From Collybiopsis luxurians FD-317 M1 (Eukaryota > Basidiomycota > Agaricomycetes > Agaricales > Omphalotaceae), in the NCBI GenBank assembly GCA_000827265.1, contig KN834830.1:136713-200712 (forward strand): a stretch of DNA of 64,000 bases, in the 5' to 3' direction. Of this stretch, positions 1-10,562 are shown one piece after another; positions within the stretch are counted from its first letter, which is position 1; every line of letters starts with the position of its first letter. A program made the translations under genes and the position numbers. The notes below the pieces were generated by a model that was given only the letters and a program-made list of their open reading frames with translations, was not told the DNA's origin and made no database searches.

Positions 1-730
1 TGAAGTAGGGGCATTGAGTTTTCGTGTATCGTTCGTAGATTTGATTTCAAGAAGAACATAAAGTCCTTTTTAAAGTTTACGAATGCCCAATGAGATTTGT
101 TCGACGGTGATTCGTATCATGCAGGCTGTTGAGTACGTCGTGTACTGGGTTTGACTAGTTAATGGTCTGCGGTGCGTATATCAATAAATCTCCGGTATGT
201 TGTATATCTTTTGATTTTGTTTACATGATGTTCAGCCTCAGATGCAGAGTGGGCACTTTAACGAGCACCCTGTCCAAGTGTCCGAGCAAGTACTTACGAG
301 CAAAAATCTCTGAGGTCCGAGCCAGGTGTAAATACATTGTTAATGTGTATTTAGGTCTATAAAGCTCACAAATAGTGTGATACAGACATTTATTAAGGCT
401 CGACAATCAGTGAATGAAACACTCAACATTTTAGTGATCCTTCAGATTCCTGCCTGCTCGGTACATATAGAAGAACATAGCTTTCTTGAGTGTCAAAGTA
501 CACTTAGTATATGCTTTCTAATGCTGCAATTAAAACTTGATCACTTCAAAAATGTGCTCAAAAAGTTCAGAAACTTAATCTTCAGTCAATATATATGGAA
601 CTACATTGCACTAGTTATGCAAAATACCACGGAATAAGAGAATTCTGCTGGGACATTCTGTGCGTAGTAAGTTTGACAACAATAAGGCATAAAATACCAT
701 ACCAATGTACTTTAAAGCTGTGATGATATG

Positions 731-862
731 GCTTGAATACTTGTTGAAGTTGCTTGGACTCTCGCTGGAGTTGCTCAGTGGACGCTTGTCAAGATTGCTC
801 GGACGCTCGGACGTTGGACCTGTGGCTCGTACCTGCTCGTACTTGCCTGTACTTGCTTCCAC
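731..862. repeat. Degenerate ~10-bp tandem repeat (TTGCTCGKAC-like), cluster 1
   Basis: Units resembling ttgctcggac, ctcgctggag and tgctcgtact recur about every 10-11 bases. The same motif is seen again at 1,265-1,352 and, in reverse sense, at about 262-302 (agcaccctgtccaagtgtcc). It may be a minisatellite or the relic of a simple-sequence coding repeat. Confidence 0.5.
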
Positions 863-1264
863 CCGCTTGTATGGGCAGGTATACTGCCTTCAGAGGAGAA
901 AGTTAGGGGGTTGCATATGATGTAGACTGCATGTAGTAATAAAGCAACTGCATCTGACTCCTCCCACTTTTTGTTCTAGCTACTGTATGCTTCCTAACTT
1001 AGCCGCCTAAGTCTGGGCTTATTAAATATTATTTAAAGGCTGTACTTCTTCTCCTTCAGAGTGACTTAGACTCTGGGCCTCGCTGTCAATGCCGATTCAA
1101 GTGTATCAAAGCTAAAATCGAAAACTTACAACCGGCCCGGGTAGTAGACTTGCTTCAATCCACTTCATTTCCGATATCTCTTCCCACCATTCAATCACTT
1201 GAGGAAACCGTAAGGGTGCTCAGCGTGCAGTCTTCCTGACATCTGGGACATTGCTTAGGCTTAC

Positions 1265-1352
1265 CAGTACTTGCTCGGACGCGCTCGTATCTGCTCGTAC
1301 TTGCTTGGACTTGCTCGTACTTACTCGGACTCTCGGACTGGTTGCTCGTTAA
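1265..1352. repeat. Degenerate ~10-bp tandem repeat, cluster 2
   Basis: Repeats of ttgctcgtac / ttgctcggac / ttgcttggac, the same family as the cluster at 731-862. It lies about 200 bp upstream of the tandem-kinase start codon. Confidence 0.55.
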
Positions 1353-1551
1353 ATCCCTAACCCTGCAAATGAATGCGCGCCCGTGTGACCGCTACCAAAC
1401 GATAATTTAAAAACCAATTTTCACGTGTTGTGAAAGTTGTTGCTGAATGGTACCGTGACTAGCTCATGAATGTCTCGGGTCCTCTTTCCCTTCCTTCCTT
1501 CCTTACAGTCACTGTAGAACGTCATCATCGACGAACCCTGAAAACAGGGAA

Positions 1552-4431
1552 ATGACCAACCTCAAAAATGTAGAGGGTGCCTCAGTCACCACATCTACTG
1601 CGGGTTCCAAAACGGAATCAACGTCGATTGATATACCAAAAGAGACAGTGAGGTCAGAGGCGACTGATAAAAGTACTATTCAGGACCTTCTCCGACGTGC
1701 ACTCTTGGAATACGATGCTCACAAGCAAAATCAGAGTCTGCAATTCCAATGGCTCGAGTTACAAATGGCCCAGCAACTGGTAGACCACCTGCAATCGGCG
1801 AGTCCTTAGCTAGCACTAGCCAGTCTACGGAAACACTGAAGTGCATATGGTCATCTAGATCTTGGACTCTAGACAGGACAGTTTGAAAGACCTCAAAAAG
1901 TACTTTGGCCTCCTTCGCTATCTCTCAAGAAGGTTTCGGACCTTACCTTCGTCATTGATGGTTCGCGACATCAAACGAACGGGACAAAATCCAGTTGCGG
2001 GTGGTGGGTTTGCAGTGAGTACTATTTCTTACACCAAGCGCTGCACTAACAGACAGCAAATAGGATATATGGCACGGAAGGTTGAATGAGAAGCCTGTAT
2101 GTGTCAAAGTCCTTCGCCTAACCATTGAGCAGGATGAAAAGGCTCGAGATGAGATTCGTAAGGTTGGTGAAATCACTTACTCAAAACGTGTCTACAGAAG
2201 GCCTTGTGAATATTTCAGCAATTCTGCCACGAAGCTTTGGTTTGGCGCCAGCTACATCATCCCAACATACTCCCTTTGCTTGGCGTTAATGCAGATCTCT
2301 TCCATCCATCCTTTTGTCTCATTTCACCCTGGATGGAGAATAGAGATGTCATCACATTTTTGAAGCGAAATCCACAGCACAGCCTACATTCCGTTGTACG
2401 TGCACCGAGCTTATTCCACACTTGAAATGATAATCGTGATGCTCTATAGCTTTCCGAAGTTGCAGCTGGTCTACATTATCTACATACTAGAGACCCTCCT
2501 TTGATTCATGGCGATATACGCGGGGTGCGTATGCCGCGACCTCAATTAATTATCCGCTGAACATATGTGTGCCTAACCGTAGGGTAATATCCTGGTCAAA
2601 GATGATCTTCATTGCTGCCTTGCTGACTTTGGGTTGACATTGGTCACTACCAGCTCTCAAGTGTGGTCTCTTACGACTTCCTCGAGCACTAATAAAGGTT
2701 CTATGCGTTGGTTGGCACCGGAGTTTTGTATTCCTGATCTTGCCGCATCCATCTCTAATCACACATCCAGAGATGTATATGCATTTGGTTGCACTATAGT
2801 CGAGGTATGATTTTTCTGCTTTTGTCTCTTTTTCGTCCTCATTCGAGCTTTGTTGTCAGGTCCTGACCAAAAAAGTGCCCTTCCATGACTGCAAGAATGA
2901 TTACTCTGTTTTGGTCCAGTTGATGAATGGCGGACGACCCCCAAGGCCCCAGAATGTCTGGTGTCCAGATGTTATCTGGGATCTCACCACACGTTGCTGG
3001 GCTCAGAATGCGCAAGACCGTCCCTCAGCAATCGAAATCCATGCTATTTTACAGCGTGTATCTGGATCTGCTCTTCCTATTGAACCTATAAATTATTCCC
3101 ACCTAACACTTGCTGAGTTTCCTGCTCCGTCTTCCTCAGTTTCCTCTTCCTTTTCCGCTATCGCGCCGAGCACTCCGATTTTACGTTATCAAGGTTGGCT
3201 TGCAGAGGTTGTTAAGCCACTCGAGGAATATATTGATGAGTCTATTGACCCGCGGGAGTACTACGTTGACCTGGATGAGATCGCTGAGGGAGACAGTGGC
3301 TCAGTCTTTATCGCACGGATATCGCAGCATGCTAATCTCGCCCGGCTCACGAAGCTTCCACTGTTAATAAAAGCGCGGGATGTTCAGAGGCGTGCAAACG
3401 GAGAGACTGTGTCCGTGGCAATCAAAGTCGTTCCGATACCACCCTCTGGGTCAAAGAAGCTTGATGAATTAAAACATGAGCTGGAGCTCCTCAGAGGAGT
3501 GACGCATGACAATATTCTCGGTATACATGCCTTGTATATGGACCTGGTGGAAGACTCGCTTTGGGTTCGGATGGAGCTGATGGAAAGGAGTTTAACGGAT
3601 GTAGTGGTCCTATGTGATGAGGGCTTGGTGTTGCAGGAGAGCGTCATTGCCCGATTTACAAAAGATGTGTGTCGTCTTTTCTTTCTTAATTCGGACTCGC
3701 TAAATTTGCCATTCCAAAGACCCTGGAAGCATTGCAATTTTTGCGCAAACACAATCTTGCTCACCGTGATGTCCGTTCAGATAATCTACTGCTCAATAGC
3801 CAGGGGGTCCTTAAGCTCTGTATGCTTATATTTCTATTTTGCAAAGAGAACAGACATTGATTTACCTCTCAAAGCTGATTTCTCGAGTGCTGTCAAAGTT
3901 ACAGCAGGTTCACCTATTGTTGCTGATCCAGTCGGAATTGTGTACTGGCAGGTATGCATCCATCTTTTCACCAAATCTCATTTATGGTACAGATAGTAGT
4001 CGATTATATAGGCTCCCGAAGTACGAGCGGGTCCTTATAATGCTTTGAAAGTCGACGTATGGTCCCTTGGTGCGACAGTGTGGGAATTAGCGCAAGCCGA
4101 GCCACCCTTTGCAGCCGACAATGATCCTCCTGGAAACAGATGGCCCAAGCTGCATAAACCTGGAAGATTCTCTCCCTCATTCCATTACTTCTTGCGCATG
4201 TGCTCCGAACCGGCATCGTCTCGTCCAGAGCCCCAAGATCTGCTCAAGGTAAAGTAATGTCATTTTTGCAGCTTATTCAGTTTTATTTGAACAACCCTTT
4301 AGAATGTGTTCGTTAACGATACCTGCAGCCGACCAGTCATCATACAATTGCTGCAACAATGCGTCGCCATTGAGAATCTTGTCTCTCAGCGCCAGGAGCT
4401 TGAAGTAGAACACAAATCTACACTAACGTAA
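1552..4431 (+). CDS. Tandem dual-kinase protein (TKL-like domain followed by STE20/PAK-like domain), 11 exons, about 768 aa
   Basis: Protein kinase with two catalytic domains, reconstructed from exons 1552-1779, 1859-2014, 2064-2162, 2219-2395, 2450-2524, 2583-2804, 2860-3666, 3720-3819, 3875-3951, 4012-4248 and 4303-4431. All junctions are GT-AG, and the total is 2,307 nt with no internal stop. Domain 1 (about residues 110-400) has a glycine-rich loop (GGGFADIWHG), the VAIK-type lysine in CVKVLR, catalytic HGDIRG..N, ADFGL, an APE-like WLAPEF, and the CW..DRPSA ending typical of TKL kinases expanded in Agaricomycetes. Domain 2 (about 460-725) has VAIKVV, HRDVRSDNLLL (PAK/STE20-like), VDVWSLGATVWELA, and DFS in place of DFG. 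A short C-terminal helix-like tail follows. The start at 1552 is the first ATG of the open exon. The unaligned N-terminus (about 76 residues) is conserved in the paralog at 29.3-31.2 kb, which supports exon 1. I infer a signalling role; the substrate is unknown. DFG to DFS may lower the activity of domain 2. Confidence 0.85.
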
Positions 4432-5420
4432 TGTCATGATAAATTTAACAATTATGGATACCCGGGTTCATCTACTTAAGTAATTTATCTGAGTACTGCT
4501 TTGTTCATTCTTGATCGTTGTTGCATCTTCATTGCTTGTTTGCTTAGTAGCTCATGCACACGGATCACTTGCAACCTATCTTTTCATTTCTCAGTGGATT
4601 TGAGAGCTTGTAACACCGGCCTGGTCGCTTGCTAGCGCGCATGCCTACTAGTACTAGTGCATTTATTGCATCTTCAGTGCTTCAACGGCTGTCGAGAAGA
4701 TACTGGAGTACTACTTATTGATTTACTGATAGTAGACCAGCGGAACTTATTATCAAAAATCTGTGCCTTTAACGCCCATACGTAGTTTCTGGACCAGATC
4801 ATTTGACTTTGCTTTTACCAAAGAGACGAGGTTTTTTTGTAAAAACTGTGCGGGATCGCGACTCTGGCGTTTGCACAACCTGGCATTATCCCTAGCTTAC
4901 ATAGTCTTCATGCTCTTTTCCGGAAAAGCTTGATCGCGATATGAAGATTTGACCACTGTCAGCCCATGAAGTGTTTTCAGTAATAACTCGCCACAAGAGG
5001 AGTCGAAAACACGTACCAGTCAGGCGCCCGTAGGCGCTAGCGGGAATCACCTGTCGTCGGAACTTCCCATCCGCCACCTTTTTCCTGAACAACCACCCTG
5101 GAAGCCTACGATCGCCAGGAACCCGGAACCTACCAGAACTGAACGGAGATTTGCGAGAAGGAAAGCAGAAGGAAAGAGAAGGATATAGAATGACGAAACA
5201 GACAGGTAAATTAAATATTATTAAAGTACACTACGGATACCATCGATCCATTCACCCTTTAACCTACCCTCTACACATTCACTTGCCCTCTAAGCGTCCA
5301 AAGCAAACACCCCAGCTTTGAACCTAAGCTAAACCTACCACTTGCATATCCACAATACGCGAACGACGCGTATTCACGCTCTCACCGCCCCCTCAAGCTA
5401 TTCATAAGACCAGGGTGTTT
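4432..5420. other. Intergenic region, nothing recognisable
   Basis: I see no gene, RNA or clear repeat here. Open frames on the minus strand near 4,892-5,092 have no family features. Confidence 0.6.
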
Positions 5421-5786
5421 ATGAATCGCGATTTATATATCCCAAGCAACGATCCTCCAGCGTATATCATTACCCCAGACATTCCGCCACCACCTGCTTC
5501 ACGAAGAAGCCGTGCCAGACCCGTATACCCAACGTACACCTACCCGTACTCTCCGTACCTCTCTACCACCTGCCAACACCCACAACAGACGCCTTGTTAC
5601 GCTCTCCATTCCACCTACACGCCATATCCGTACGTGTCGATGCCGACACACCGCTTCAGCTCAATACCAGAACCCACCGAACTCCGCGCCCTCTCACCAC
5701 AAAATAGAAGTTACGATGAGTATTGGGGAATGTGGGCTGAATCTTATCGGAGGAGGTCAGGTTTGGGCTTGACACTTGTTGGTTGA
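5421..5786 (+). CDS. Small Pro/Tyr/Ser-rich hypothetical protein
   Basis: Open frame of about 121 codons from the ATG at 5,421 to a TGA, rich in proline, tyrosine and serine (PPPPAS, YPTYTYPYSPY, YTPYPYV) and ending in a more ordinary segment (SYDEYWGMWAESYRRR). There is no signal peptide, membrane segment or domain that I recognise. The low-complexity composition and absence of introns leave open that this is chance; the favourable points are a clean start and a coherent Tyr/Pro bias in this frame only. It lies upstream of a tRNA gene on the same strand. Function unknown. Confidence 0.4.
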   Translation: MNRDLYIPSNDPPAYIITPDIPPPPASRRSRARPVYPTYTYPYSPYLSTTCQHPQQTPCYALHSTYTPYPYVSMPTHRFSSIPEPTELRALSPQNRSYDEYWGMWAESYRRRSGLGLTLVG

Positions 5787-5989
5787 TTGCTTTAGATGGG
5801 ACGAGAGAAGAGGGGCCGATGGTGATGTTGCTGGAAGCAAACCCTCATCGTCCGCCTACGCGTCTGCAGCTACTCTGGCACCGTGAGTTACGTGGAATGT
5901 CGGAATTCTAATGACTAAGATTCGACTGTCATCTTCTTTTACGGTCCCGACCTTACTCCCTAGCTTTGTGGACCAAATTTGGTTTGGGA

Positions 5990-6071
5990 GGCGCTATAGC
6001 CAAGTGGTTACGGCGACAGATTAGAAATCTGTTCCTCTTTGAGGGCGCAGGTTCGAATCCTGCTGGCGTCG
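5990..6071 (+). tRNA. tRNA-Ser (anticodon AGA)
   Basis: A cloverleaf can be drawn. The acceptor arm GGCGCTA pairs with TGGCGTC (two G-U), followed by discriminator G. The D-arm region is TAGCCAAGTGGTTACGGC. The anticodon stem ACAGA/TCTGT encloses loop TTAGAAA (anticodon AGA). A long class-II variable arm CCTC-TTT-GAGG is present, as expected for tRNA-Ser. The T-arm is GCAGG-TTCGAAT-CCTGC. There is no intron and CCA is not encoded, as in eukaryotes. Confidence 0.93.
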
Positions 6072-6090
6072 CTTGCCGTGGAGTTATAAA

Positions 6091-6099
6091 TTTTTTTTT
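6091..6099 (+). terminator. RNA polymerase III terminator (T9)
   Basis: A run of nine T lies 20 nt downstream of the tRNA-Ser gene, the expected Pol III stop signal. Confidence 0.8.
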
Positions 6100-6242
6100 G
6101 TTTGTCTTCAAACATCTTGTCACATTATAACGACAGTGTGTACCAAATTAATACGGCTTCTATGTATTCTACAGTCCGAATTATAAAGCAATTCTTGAAC
6201 GTAAGATACTGAACCAAATAAATCCTAAAGTGTTCGCAAGTT

Positions 6243-6950
6243 CTAATCCTCCAGTATGACAGTAGTTTCTTCAACACTGACCCTCCTACTCCGAAGCCGA
6301 TTCACTACCATCGATTCGTCCTCGTATCCAATCGCCACGCCACAAATGATATCCATATCTTCCGGAATACTCAAACATTTCCTAATGACATCCGGATACC
6401 CCGCAACTGAAACTTCGACGCACGACCCCACCTGAGCTTCTGTAAGAGAAAGCAAGAATGTCTGTAAATACATCCCAACAGACACCGCATCCGCCTTTGA
6501 AAGCGTGTTATTCATACAAACAATCGCAGCCGTAGGAGCTCCGAAAAAGTCGAAATTGCGCAAAACCGCTGCCCGTCTCCCTTCGATGTCGTCCCTTGCG
6601 ATCCCCAGTCCTCCTTCGCCGTATACCTGCTTCCCAAGCTCAGATCGAAAATGTTTACAATCGTCAGGGAGGGGAGGGATGAGTGGTTCAGCGCCTGAAC
6701 TGGCTTCCGCTACGAGAGCGGTTTTGAGACGGTCCGCGGCGGCGCCAGAGAGGAGGTAGAATCTCCAGGGCTGGATGTTTGAATTGGACGGAGCGTGGGT
6801 GGCTAGTGATAAAGCGTGATGGAGGATCTGTTTTGGGACAGGTTGTGGGAGAAACCGGCGGGTGGAATGGCGTATCAATACGGTTTCTTCAAATGTCATG
6901 GGGTAGATGTTGTGCGGGATCGGTGCCGGGCTAGTGGTCATGTTGGGCAT
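6243..6950 (-). CDS. Nitroreductase-family flavoprotein
   Basis: Single-exon gene of 235 codons, close to the usual 200-240 aa of the family. Visible family features are the N-terminal FMN-contact motif RHSTRRF (residues 27-33), APSNSNIQPW (53-62, the phosphate/FMN-binding segment typical of nitroreductases), a central conserved helix ADAVSVGMYLQTFLL (the active-site helix at the dimer interface), and a C-terminal GVAIGYED. Expected activity is FMN-dependent NAD(P)H reduction of nitroaromatics or quinones by a cytosolic homodimer; the physiological substrate cannot be read from sequence. The start could also be the internal Met at residue 4 or 18. There is no signal peptide. It is convergent with the upstream tRNA. 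Confidence 0.88.
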   Translation of the reverse strand: MPNMTTSPAPIPHNIYPMTFEETVLIRHSTRRFLPQPVPKQILHHALSLATHAPSNSNIQPWRFYLLSGAAADRLKTALVAEASSGAEPLIPPLPDDCKHFRSELGKQVYGEGGLGIARDDIEGRRAAVLRNFDFFGAPTAAIVCMNNTLSKADAVSVGMYLQTFLLSLTEAQVGSCVEVSVAGYPDVIRKCLSIPEDMDIICGVAIGYEDESMVVNRLRSRRVSVEETTVILED

Positions 6951-8114
6951 CTCGAGGCTCGATGATATCTAGCTATGCTAGGGAGTGATTGATAGTCAAG
7001 GTGATGGGCTTCGTCCTGCTTAAATATGTAAACAATGGGCATGAGACAAATTTGGTGGAAGAAAGTATAACTGTATAGGAGCCGCCTCCGCCGGATGCTC
7101 CTTTCTCGAACTTCTGGCACGGTCAGTATCATTGTAATACATTGTCAGGGTCATACCTTCACCGGAAGATGTCATCGGACGCAAACGGAAAAACCTCAAA
7201 GATTCGGTAAGTACCATCGCATAATCTAGGAGTTCTCGGAATATTATTCGACGGAAGCTAGGATCGTTTGGTGAAGTTCGGCTAATACCAGTCCATGTCG
7301 ACGTAAGAAAGCCGTCTCGAGTTTCTAAGATGCCACAAAGGTAGGTACACCTTTTTCCAGCTTACGCTAGGTCAACTCTTCATTCCGGACACATGACGCG
7401 CTTGGCTCGGATAACGTGAATAAAAAAGATAACTGGTAAAATTCAGAGACCTTGGCAGTCGGAAATGACAGGTCAAGGATCATAACAATGGGCAAATGAA
7501 CGACTGCAGCGAACTTGATTGGTAGCTCTGTTGATACGAGGACCTCGTGGGGGTTCTGCATAGTTCTTACCGTACTTAGAGCTGTGGAGGGATAAGAGCC
7601 TATCCGATAAAGCAACGAACGAACTTGACCTATAGACGGAGATTGGAAGGATCAATGACCAACTTGAGCATGGGAAAAAAGGCGAAGGAATGAGCGACGT
7701 GCCTTCGCTACAGCAGATCCATCCATCCAGCGTCAGGTATAGAACCACGCTCTCAATTCTGCAGAGCCTCGTGTTTGATACTTAGCGCGCCGTGGATAAC
7801 TGGGATGCCCAGACGAGGTCTCACAATGAGCGTTTGCGTAGACGCCTTTAATAGAGATGGTCTCAGGGATAACACAGCATAAGCTGTACGAATTTTCCAA
7901 CAGATATATGTACCAGACGTGGCCTTGTGTAGTTTTGCACGGTTCGAAATGGTTTTAGCTGGGATTCTATGTTGAATGTATAAACGAAGCGAAAGCCACG
8001 GGGGTTAGCAATGGAAAAAATAAGGGAAAAAGAGGGGGTTTGAAACCAAGTTGAAATGAAGCTCGAAGTCCGCTCTCAAGTTGCTGTGCCGGCTGCCGCC
8101 GGGCCGAGGAGCTC

Positions 8115-8156
8115 AATTGACATCGTTGCAAGCCGATACCTGCAACGATGTTAATT
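8115..8156. repeat. Hairpin-forming inverted repeat
   Basis: AATTGACATCGTTGCA and its inverse TGCAACGATGTTAATT form 15 of 16 pairs around a 10-nt loop. An 11-bp core is perfect. It is isolated in intergenic DNA. Confidence 0.7.
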
Positions 8157-8989
8157 AAGGTGTTGAGGGCATGTCTTGCGTATCACACTGCACCCCTGCA
8201 ATGCTGTAATGTACTTATTATTGCCTATACAGCTGTTTGCCCTTTCAAAAGCTGGTAGTATGCGAAGTCAAACTCTCGTGCATCTCCCAGAGCAAATTTT
8301 AAACCGAGTCGAACTCGCATCCTGAACCAGGCCTGAACGCCTTCAGCGGCAGCTCACCTCCTCAAGACCCTTTGCTTTGACTGCTCACTGCTCATGGCTA
8401 TATTGGCGCTTACTGAGCTGCATTCTCGAGAGCTGTCAGGTCGGAGTCTCAATAGCTTCTTCATTCAATCCACATCTTTAAATTCGATCACTTAGTGAAT
8501 CCAACTCAGTCGGACTAGGGTGTATTTTTGCAGTCCCTTATCTAGGAAGTTGAGGCTGATGGTACGCTAAACAGTACCGGTATGAATCATATCCAGCATT
8601 ACGGCGACATATTCAACATCTTAGTGTATTCAGTGAAGGATCCAAGATCTATCGGTGTAATCCAAGTCGCTGGGCTCTGTAGATAAGAACATGTATAGAC
8701 AGAAAGACCAAAGACTTACAATATCGCGAATCCCAAACACCACGCTCATAACAGACAAATATCAGTGACTAGCTTTTCATTCGTCGTGCAAGTAATATAG
8801 CGTTTAACCGGTCAATGCGTAATGAAATACTGTGTTTCCAGTCTTTTCGACTCAATGCGGTTAGATAGATAGATACATCCATCTCTTGAAGCATCACATG
8901 AGGATCTACACGCCTACGCTCATTTCTATTCAGCGAAGCAACTTCTACGGCTTCTGTCAAACATAAACAAATAATTACAGCTCCTCTTT

Positions 8990-8996
8990 TATAAAA
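8990..8996 (+). promoter_or_regulatory. Possible TATA box of the 9.0-kb membrane-protein gene
   Basis: TATAAAA lies 37 bases upstream of the ATG at 9,033. It is inside DNA that in the paralog is protein-coding, so this would be a secondarily acquired promoter element if it is used. Confidence 0.35.
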
Positions 8997-9032
8997 CCGC
9001 CGATCCTGACACTCTTCTCAAGAACTTCTCCA

Positions 9033-10562
9033 ATGCCAGAAGAGGCTGCACCCTGGACTTCTATCGCCATTGCGATCCTGATCAGCATTCTTTACGGTGC
9101 TACAACTACCTTGATAAGTACATGTGAAACAGAAGGCCTATGGACTGTACGATTACGCCTAAGCCTCTACGAGCACATATGGAAAACGGTCATTGCAACA
9201 ACTTTGGCTGCCTCCTTTGGATCAGTAGTGAGATCATTTCTTAGAGGTGGGTACTTTTATAACATCGTATTCCCCATCAATATTGAAAATCTACGGAAAG
9301 GTAAAGCTGCAGAATCGTTGGGTCTTGTTTTACTGTATTCAGCAACGTCCCTGATGGTCTTTCGCTTTGTTTGGCCGGCGTGGAGAAATTGCGATTATTA
9401 TAGGAATCGTTGGTTGGCATGGGCAGGTCCAAGCCGGACAGGCATTGCAGGCACGTATGTGCCCTACATCGGAGGACCTCAAGACTGGCGTTTCCTGGAA
9501 AACAATGTTCATGTGATGCAACGACATCCTGTCGAGGCGTGGTTATATCGGCGGAGCCAGTCCGAACTAATTATGTCGGATCCAACAGACCTTCTTAAAG
9601 CTGCTCATGCCGCTGCGCGCCAAACAACTGAATTTAAACCTTCTGCCTCGTTCATTCCACTTTCTATGAATGAAACTACTTCATCTTTGATCGGTAGGGG
9701 TGTACAAATGACGGGAGCTCAAGACGTTTTCCCTGTATTCAGTTCCAAGTCGCCACGGCTTCACGAGATCACCAGTGGCTATACCTCAGAAACACCCAAA
9801 GAAAAGTGCTCGATTGCTCAGGGACTATTTGCCCCTGTAATTCCCGGCCAGTCAGCATCACTGCTCTGGGGATCTAAATTGGGTTTCAGGCCTCGCGTCA
9901 GTCGTGGTATCCTCAGTGCTCCCTACAGGCTCCTGACTGCAAACCCGCGCACGGCGGATGATCATGACGGTAGAGCACTGTGCATCGCTCATGGAATCCT
10001 TGCTAGAAACAAAGGACTAAATCCATCCTCATTCATTCTCCAGCTCGATAAAAAACAATTGGAAGAAAATTCTGTACAGTGGCCCCGACCTAGCAAGGTT
10101 CTACGGTCATATTATGCCAAAGAGATGCAAGATATGTATAGCGGTCTTGGGGATTCATATGTTGAATGCGCCACCGAGCTTGCCTTGATACTGGCTGATA
10201 CTCATCCGACCGTTATTCGAGATTGGCTCGAGGCTAACCTCGAACACCAAGACATTGGTCTGAACAGAAGAGCGGCAGAGTTAGGTGCATCAGACGATGA
10301 TTTACAGATCTTATATCGCCTGTCCTATGCTGCAATGCTGGTCAGTCTCAGTTCACATGCCTGTGGACACCGCTTGCGGCCAGAAATGACTATATTCCAT
10401 GCCTATGTTACTCATGTGGAAGCTAGACCATCTGGGCTCCCCACTTGGGCAATTGGGAAGGAAATGCAGTCTCGATTAGAGCAGGAACAGAAAGTGGATT
10501 CTCGGTCTGATTTGAATGCACTTATCGAAGCTGTCCTTCCTCCTCGCCAAGGCTTTGACTAA
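9033..10562 (+). CDS. Polytopic membrane protein, paralog A (N-terminally shortened)
   Basis: Single open frame of 509 codons, clearly homologous along its length to the minus-strand gene at 14,034-15,725. Shared blocks include WTSIAIA, EGLWT.R.RL.LYEHIW, NRWLAW.GPSRTGI, GFRPRVSRGILSAPYRLL, NPRTADDHDGRALC and a long near-identical C-terminus (VTHVEARPSGLPTWAIGKEM). Three hydrophobic segments lie in the first ~125 residues (about 8-26, 50-70, 95-113), followed by a ~380-residue soluble domain. I do not recognise the family. Unlike paralog B it has no signal peptide. Upstream DNA still aligns with B's 5' coding sequence but is out of frame (small indels around 9,000-9,035), so the N-terminus appears to have been lost and this ATG recruited. 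Membrane location is inferred. Confidence 0.75.
   Translation: MPEEAAPWTSIAIAILISILYGATTTLISTCETEGLWTVRLRLSLYEHIWKTVIATTLAASFGSVVRSFLRGGYFYNIVFPINIENLRKGKAAESLGLVLLYSATSLMVFRFVWPAWRNCDYYRNRWLAWAGPSRTGIAGTYVPYIGGPQDWRFLENNVHVMQRHPVEAWLYRRSQSELIMSDPTDLLKAAHAAARQTTEFKPSASFIPLSMNETTSSLIGRGVQMTGAQDVFPVFSSKSPRLHEITSGYTSETPKEKCSIAQGLFAPVIPGQSASLLWGSKLGFRPRVSRGILSAPYRLLTANPRTADDHDGRALCIAHGILARNKGLNPSSFILQLDKKQLEENSVQWPRPSKVLRSYYAKEMQDMYSGLGDSYVECATELALILADTHPTVIRDWLEANLEHQDIGLNRRAAELGASDDDLQILYRLSYAAMLVSLSSHACGHRLRPEMTIFHAYVTHVEARPSGLPTWAIGKEMQSRLEQEQKVDSRSDLNALIEAVLPPRQGFD

Larger units (their letters stand above)
1..1551. other. Intergenic region with degenerate short repeats
   Basis: No supportable gene. 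The short open frames here have no recognisable motif and no convincing splice sites. The region holds two clusters of degenerate GCTCGTAC/GCTCGGAC-like repeats (annotated separately) and a short TTCC run around 1,487-1,505, just upstream of the kinase gene. Confidence 0.6.
6951..9032. other. Intergenic region, 2.1 kb
   Basis: No gene that I can support. It contains an imperfect 16-bp inverted repeat at 8,115-8,156. The last ~100 bases (from about 8,935) still resemble the 5' coding part of the paralogous membrane-protein gene at 14.0-15.7 kb. Confidence 0.55.
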
